This document shows, piece after piece, positions 13,209-15,813 of a DNA stretch of 15,813 nt; position 1 is the stretch's first letter; each line of letters begins with the position of its first letter. This stretch comes from Aphodousia faecalis (lineage in GTDB: Bacteria; Pseudomonadota; Gammaproteobacteria; Burkholderiales; Burkholderiaceae_F): contig DVGM01000052.1 in NCBI GenBank assembly GCA_018712705.1, forward strand, positions 1-15,813. Reading direction: 5' to 3'. Position numbers and translations under genes: made by a program. A model generated the notes under the pieces. That model ran no database searches. It was given only the letters and a program-made list of their open reading frames with translations, and was not told the origin of the DNA.

Positions 13209-14825
13209 ATGTTTAAATTTGACGCTCAAGACTATCCTTACGCCTCCAAGCGCCACGTGGTCTACGCTAAAAACGGCATGTCCTGCGTGGGCAACCCATC
13301 GGGCGCCGCAGCCGGCCTTAAGGTTTTGCTCAAAGGCGGTAATGCCATTGACGCGGCCGTGGCCGTAGCCGCCGCTCAGCCTGTTGTCGAACCCACCGGT
13401 AACGGTTTGGGCGCAGACTGCTTTGCCCTTATCTGGTACAAGGGCAAACTCTACGGTATCAATGGTTCAGGTCCTTTGCCCAAAGCCGCCTCCATTGCCA
13501 AATTGAAAGAACGCGGCTTTGAAAGCATTCCGCCCTATGGGGTCGAACCGATCGATGTCCCGGGTGCTGTCGGCGGTTGGATGGCCATGCATGAGCGTTT
13601 CGGCCGTCTGCCCTTGGAAGAAGTGATGCAACCGGCTATTGATTATGCTGAAAACGGTTACCCCGTTTCTCCTAACATCAGCCGTTTGTGGGAAGAAGCC
13701 TATAAGAATTACAGCAAGTATCGCGATCGTCCGGAGTTTAAGGGATGGTTTGACACCTTTGCGCCAAACGACACGTGGTTGCGCCCGGGCGATGTGTTTA
13801 AGAGCCATGATATGGCCGAAACGCTTCGCGAAATCGCCCGCACCAAAGGTGAATCTTTCTACCGCGGCGCTTTGGCTCAAAAGATCGATGCCTTCATGAA
13901 GGAACATAACGGCTTCTTGTCGGCTGAAGACTTGGCCGCCTACCACCCCGAATGGGTTCAACCCTTGAAGACCGACTACCGCGGCTATGATGTTTGGGAA
14001 ATTCCGCCCAACAGCCACGGCATCACGGTTTTGATGGCTCTTAACATCCTGAAGGGCTTCACGTTCGGCGAACGCGACACGATCGATACACTACACAAGC
14101 AAATCGAAGCCATGAAGCTTGCCTTCGTGGATACGATGGAATACGTGGCAGAACCCTCTCACATGATCGTGACCTCTGAACAGCTCTTGAGCCAAAAGTA
14201 CGCTGATGACCGCAGAAAACTGATTAAACCGGATTCCGCTTTGATGCCTGAAGTGGGCGATCCCCGCTACAGCTCCACGGTGTACTTTGCCACGGCTGAC
14301 GCCGAAGGCAACATGGTGAGCATGATTCAAAGTAACTTCAGAGGTTTCGGCTCCGGTATCGTGGTTCCGGGTACGGGTATTTCGTTAAACGACCGCGCTC
14401 AAAACTTCCGCTTCGATGAAAAGCACCCGAATGCTTACGAAGGCGGTAAGCGTCCGTATCACACGATTATTCCGGCCTTCATCTCCAAGGGTGATCAACC
14501 GATCTCAGCCATGGGCATCATGGGCGGCTGGATGCAACCTCAAGCTCACTTGCAAGTGATCATGAATATGATCGACTTCCACCTGAACCCGCAACAAGCC
14601 TTGGACGCTCCGCGTTGGCAATGGATCGGCGGCAAGAAGGTTGAAGTAGAACATGACATGCCCAACCACTTGGTTCGCTTGTTACAACGCATGGGCCACG
14701 ACATTGTTGTCCAACCTGACCCCTATCACATGGGGCGCGGCCAAGTGATTTTGCGCGATGAAAAGACCGGTATTCTCTGCGCCGGTACTGAAAAGCGCAC
14801 CGATGGTCAAATCGCTAGTTTCTAA
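13209..14825 (+). CDS. Gamma-glutamyltransferase-family protein (YwrD-like), cytoplasmic
   Basis: 538 residues. Ntn hydrolase that, by family, self-cleaves and then hydrolyses or transfers gamma-glutamyl groups, for example from glutathione. Seen: GGNAIDAAVAVAAAQPVVEPTGNGLGADCF (43-72), VPGAVGGWMAMHERFGRL, and the processing site with predicted nucleophile Thr357 in YSSTVYFATADAEGNMVSM. After it come FRGFGSGIVVPGTGISLNDRAQNF and the GG motif in MGIMGGWMQPQAH. Odd: no signal peptide, unlike periplasmic Ggt of E. coli, and the substrate-carboxylate Arg of the canonical FREMAP motif is absent (INGSGPLP, 84-91). Both traits, and the GFGSGIVVPGTG block, fit the YwrD-like branch, whose substrate is uncertain. 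AAAGGAAAG precedes the ATG. Second gene of a two-gene unit with the permease; a strong terminator follows. Confidence 0.95.
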   Translation: MFKFDAQDYPYASKRHVVYAKNGMSCVGNPSGAAAGLKVLLKGGNAIDAAVAVAAAQPVVEPTGNGLGADCFALIWYKGKLYGINGSGPLPKAASIAKLKERGFESIPPYGVEPIDVPGAVGGWMAMHERFGRLPLEEVMQPAIDYAENGYPVSPNISRLWEEAYKNYSKYRDRPEFKGWFDTFAPNDTWLRPGDVFKSHDMAETLREIARTKGESFYRGALAQKIDAFMKEHNGFLSAEDLAAYHPEWVQPLKTDYRGYDVWEIPPNSHGITVLMALNILKGFTFGERDTIDTLHKQIEAMKLAFVDTMEYVAEPSHMIVTSEQLLSQKYADDRRKLIKPDSALMPEVGDPRYSSTVYFATADAEGNMVSMIQSNFRGFGSGIVVPGTGISLNDRAQNFRFDEKHPNAYEGGKRPYHTIIPAFISKGDQPISAMGIMGGWMQPQAHLQVIMNMIDFHLNPQQALDAPRWQWIGGKKVEVEHDMPNHLVRLLQRMGHDIVVQPDPYHMGRGQVILRDEKTGILCAGTEKRTDGQIASF

Positions 14826-14853
14826 TGTTCTAGTCAATTAGACCTTCCAAGAC

Positions 14854-14893
14854 AAACCGGACGAGGAAAAACTCGTCCGGTTTCACTTTTATT
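14854..14893. terminator. Terminator between the gamma-glutamyltransferase-like gene and the convergent gene
   Basis: Perfect 12-bp stem AAACCGGACGAG (14854-14865) / CTCGTCCGGTTT (14872-14883), 6-nt loop, then TTTCACTTTTATTT on the plus strand. The minus strand has only UUUGUC after the stem, so it is stronger for the plus gene and may also serve the convergent gene. Confidence 0.9.
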
Positions 14894-14911
14894 TGAGACA
14901 AAATCAAAACC

Positions 14912-15742
14912 TTACTCTATCGGCGGCAACTCAGCCCCCAACATGAAAAGCGCGGCCTCAACCTTACGGATGGGATAGGGACCCTCAAGCCAGGCGCTCC
15001 CCTTTTTGTCCGCTTTGGCCTTTCTGATTGCCTCGACCACCGCCCATGAGGCAAGCACATTGCTGTTGGCAAAGGTCCTCTCACGCATAGGACGCTTTTT
15101 CATCGTATCGAGTCTTTGAAACACATTGCCATTCCAGGAAGCATCACGACCTTTGTCCTTTTTTGTTTTTCCCCATCCCTGAAGACTGCCCAATTGAAGC
15201 TCTTTGGGAAGCTTGATCCCGCGGCTGATGCAATACTGACGGATAAAATAGCAAAGGGCTGCGCAAACACGGCTCTCATACGTTATAAAGTCAGGCAAAA
15301 GCGTCGCGTAAATGCGCGAATGAAATGAGGACATGCGCGGACCGAAATCTTTTCCGAATATCGTGTATTCAGGCGAATCGTCCGCAAGTTGGCTACACGC
15401 ATAGGCTGTGCACTCACACAGATTTTTTGATGCCTGCAATGTTTCGAGATTGCTGTTTAAAACCAGGCTGTCCTCACCGAACATATCAATCACGATTTGA
15501 ATAAAAGCCTCATCATCGCGCTTATCTATGACCTCTTTGAGCGGTTTTTCATAACGGATCAGCCTTTCCTGAAATTCTCGGTTAGGCACTTCCTGAATAT
15601 ACTGCTCCCATGCATCCTGCAGACTCGTAAAACAGTATTGAGCCTTGGGACGATAGGTTTGAGTAAGGTAAGGCGGGTCAAACACGCGGCCTGCGATATA
15701 GTCCGCCAAATAGTCTGTAAAGGCATCCACAACGGGTTGCAT
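14912..15742 (-). CDS. Hypothetical protein, function unknown
   Basis: 276 residues from the ATG at 15742; family not recognised. CAGGA lies 7-8 nt before that ATG; a TTG one codon earlier is a less likely start. Soluble, mostly helical-looking, with no signal peptide or membrane segment. N-terminal part: aromatic- and acid-rich, to about residue 75 (DAWEQYIQEVPNREFQERLIRYEK lies within). Centre: SSFHSRIYATLLPDFITYESRVCAALCYFIRQYC (about 140-173), whose 'P..F..Y.SRV.AAL' pattern recalls the 'IYDSRVAAAL' stretch of several uncharacterised and DNA-repair-like helical proteins. C-terminal part: QGWGKTKKDKGRDASWNGN, strongly charged, then a helical region. Eight cysteines, some in NLCECTAYAC. An 8-bp inverted repeat sits just upstream of the ribosome site, suggesting a specific regulator. 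Confidence 0.85.
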   Translation of the reverse strand: MQPVVDAFTDYLADYIAGRVFDPPYLTQTYRPKAQYCFTSLQDAWEQYIQEVPNREFQERLIRYEKPLKEVIDKRDDEAFIQIVIDMFGEDSLVLNSNLETLQASKNLCECTAYACSQLADDSPEYTIFGKDFGPRMSSFHSRIYATLLPDFITYESRVCAALCYFIRQYCISRGIKLPKELQLGSLQGWGKTKKDKGRDASWNGNVFQRLDTMKKRPMRERTFANSNVLASWAVVEAIRKAKADKKGSAWLEGPYPIRKVEAALFMLGAELPPIE

Positions 15743-15753
15743 CAAATAATCCT

Positions 15754-15788
15754 GAGTTCCCTGTTGAATGTTAGTTCTACGGGAACTC
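15754..15788 (-). promoter_or_regulatory. Inverted repeat, candidate operator upstream of the hypothetical gene
   Basis: Perfect arms GAGTTCCC (15754-15761) and GGGAACTC (15781-15788) with 19 bp between. A third AGTTC half-site (15773-15777) forms a second, tighter palindrome with the distal arm (AGTTCtacggGAACT). It lies 11 nt before the ATG and would overlap the start of the transcript or promoter. A TTAATA (about 15796-15801) could be the -10. It may instead act as an RNA hairpin at the ribosome site. Confidence 0.5.
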
Positions 15789-15813
15789 CTTTCTTTATTA
15801 ATCCATTGATTTT

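Overview
The window looks like chromosomal DNA of a Gram-negative, probably anaerobic, gut-type betaproteobacterium; Sutterellaceae (Sutterella or Parasutterella) is my best guess. This rests on moderate base composition, a betaproteobacterial-looking L20 and a GltX that lacks the usual zinc cysteines, the thrS-infC-rpmI-rplT order, and a 2-hydroxyacyl-CoA dehydratase activase-type protein typical of amino-acid-using anaerobes. No rRNA, tRNA, CRISPR array, insertion sequence or phage gene was found.

Layout. 1-1897 (+): the C-terminal part of a large 2-hydroxyacyl-CoA dehydratase activase-related protein, cut off from its expected N-terminal part by an in-frame stop, then a coupled gene of unknown function ending in an FtsK-gamma-like winged helix. 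1955-6972 (-): translation genes in the order thrS, infC, rpmI, rplT, a terminator, then gltX with its own promoter. The pheS-pheT-ihfA genes that often follow rplT are absent. 7215-8357 (-): an iron-type alcohol dehydrogenase. 8556-9854 (+): an M20 metallohydrolase. 9917-10822 (-): an EamA/DMT exporter, divergent from 10959-11774 (+), a membrane protein with a long Lys/Arg/Pro/Ala/Thr-rich tail. 11999-14825 (+): an apparent operon of a multi-pass permease and a cytoplasmic gamma-glutamyltransferase-family Ntn hydrolase. 14912-15742 (-): a gene of unknown function preceded by a clear inverted repeat.

The main discovery is the 5' leader of thrS (about 6973-7156, minus strand). A good sigma-70-type promoter is followed by a ribosome binding site and a 14-codon reading frame (GTG start) encoding MILSRNTLRTTTTR, with four consecutive threonine codons just before its stop. 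After it come segments that can form mutually exclusive 1:2, 2:3 and 3:4 pairings; 3:4 is a perfect 13-bp terminator with a U-tract, 34 nt before thrS. This is the anatomy of ribosome-mediated attenuation responding to charged tRNA-Thr. The characterised controls of thrS known to me are different: translational autoregulation in E. coli and T-boxes in Firmicutes.

The same operon shows other control features: infC appears to start at ATA (or ATC) behind a strong Shine-Dalgarno sequence, and the infC-rpmI gap folds into a three-way-junction-like structure suited to L20 feedback. The remaining genes look metabolic: release and uptake of amino acids or peptides (M20 hydrolase, gamma-glutamyl hydrolase, permease, exporter) and aldehyde/alcohol redox balance.
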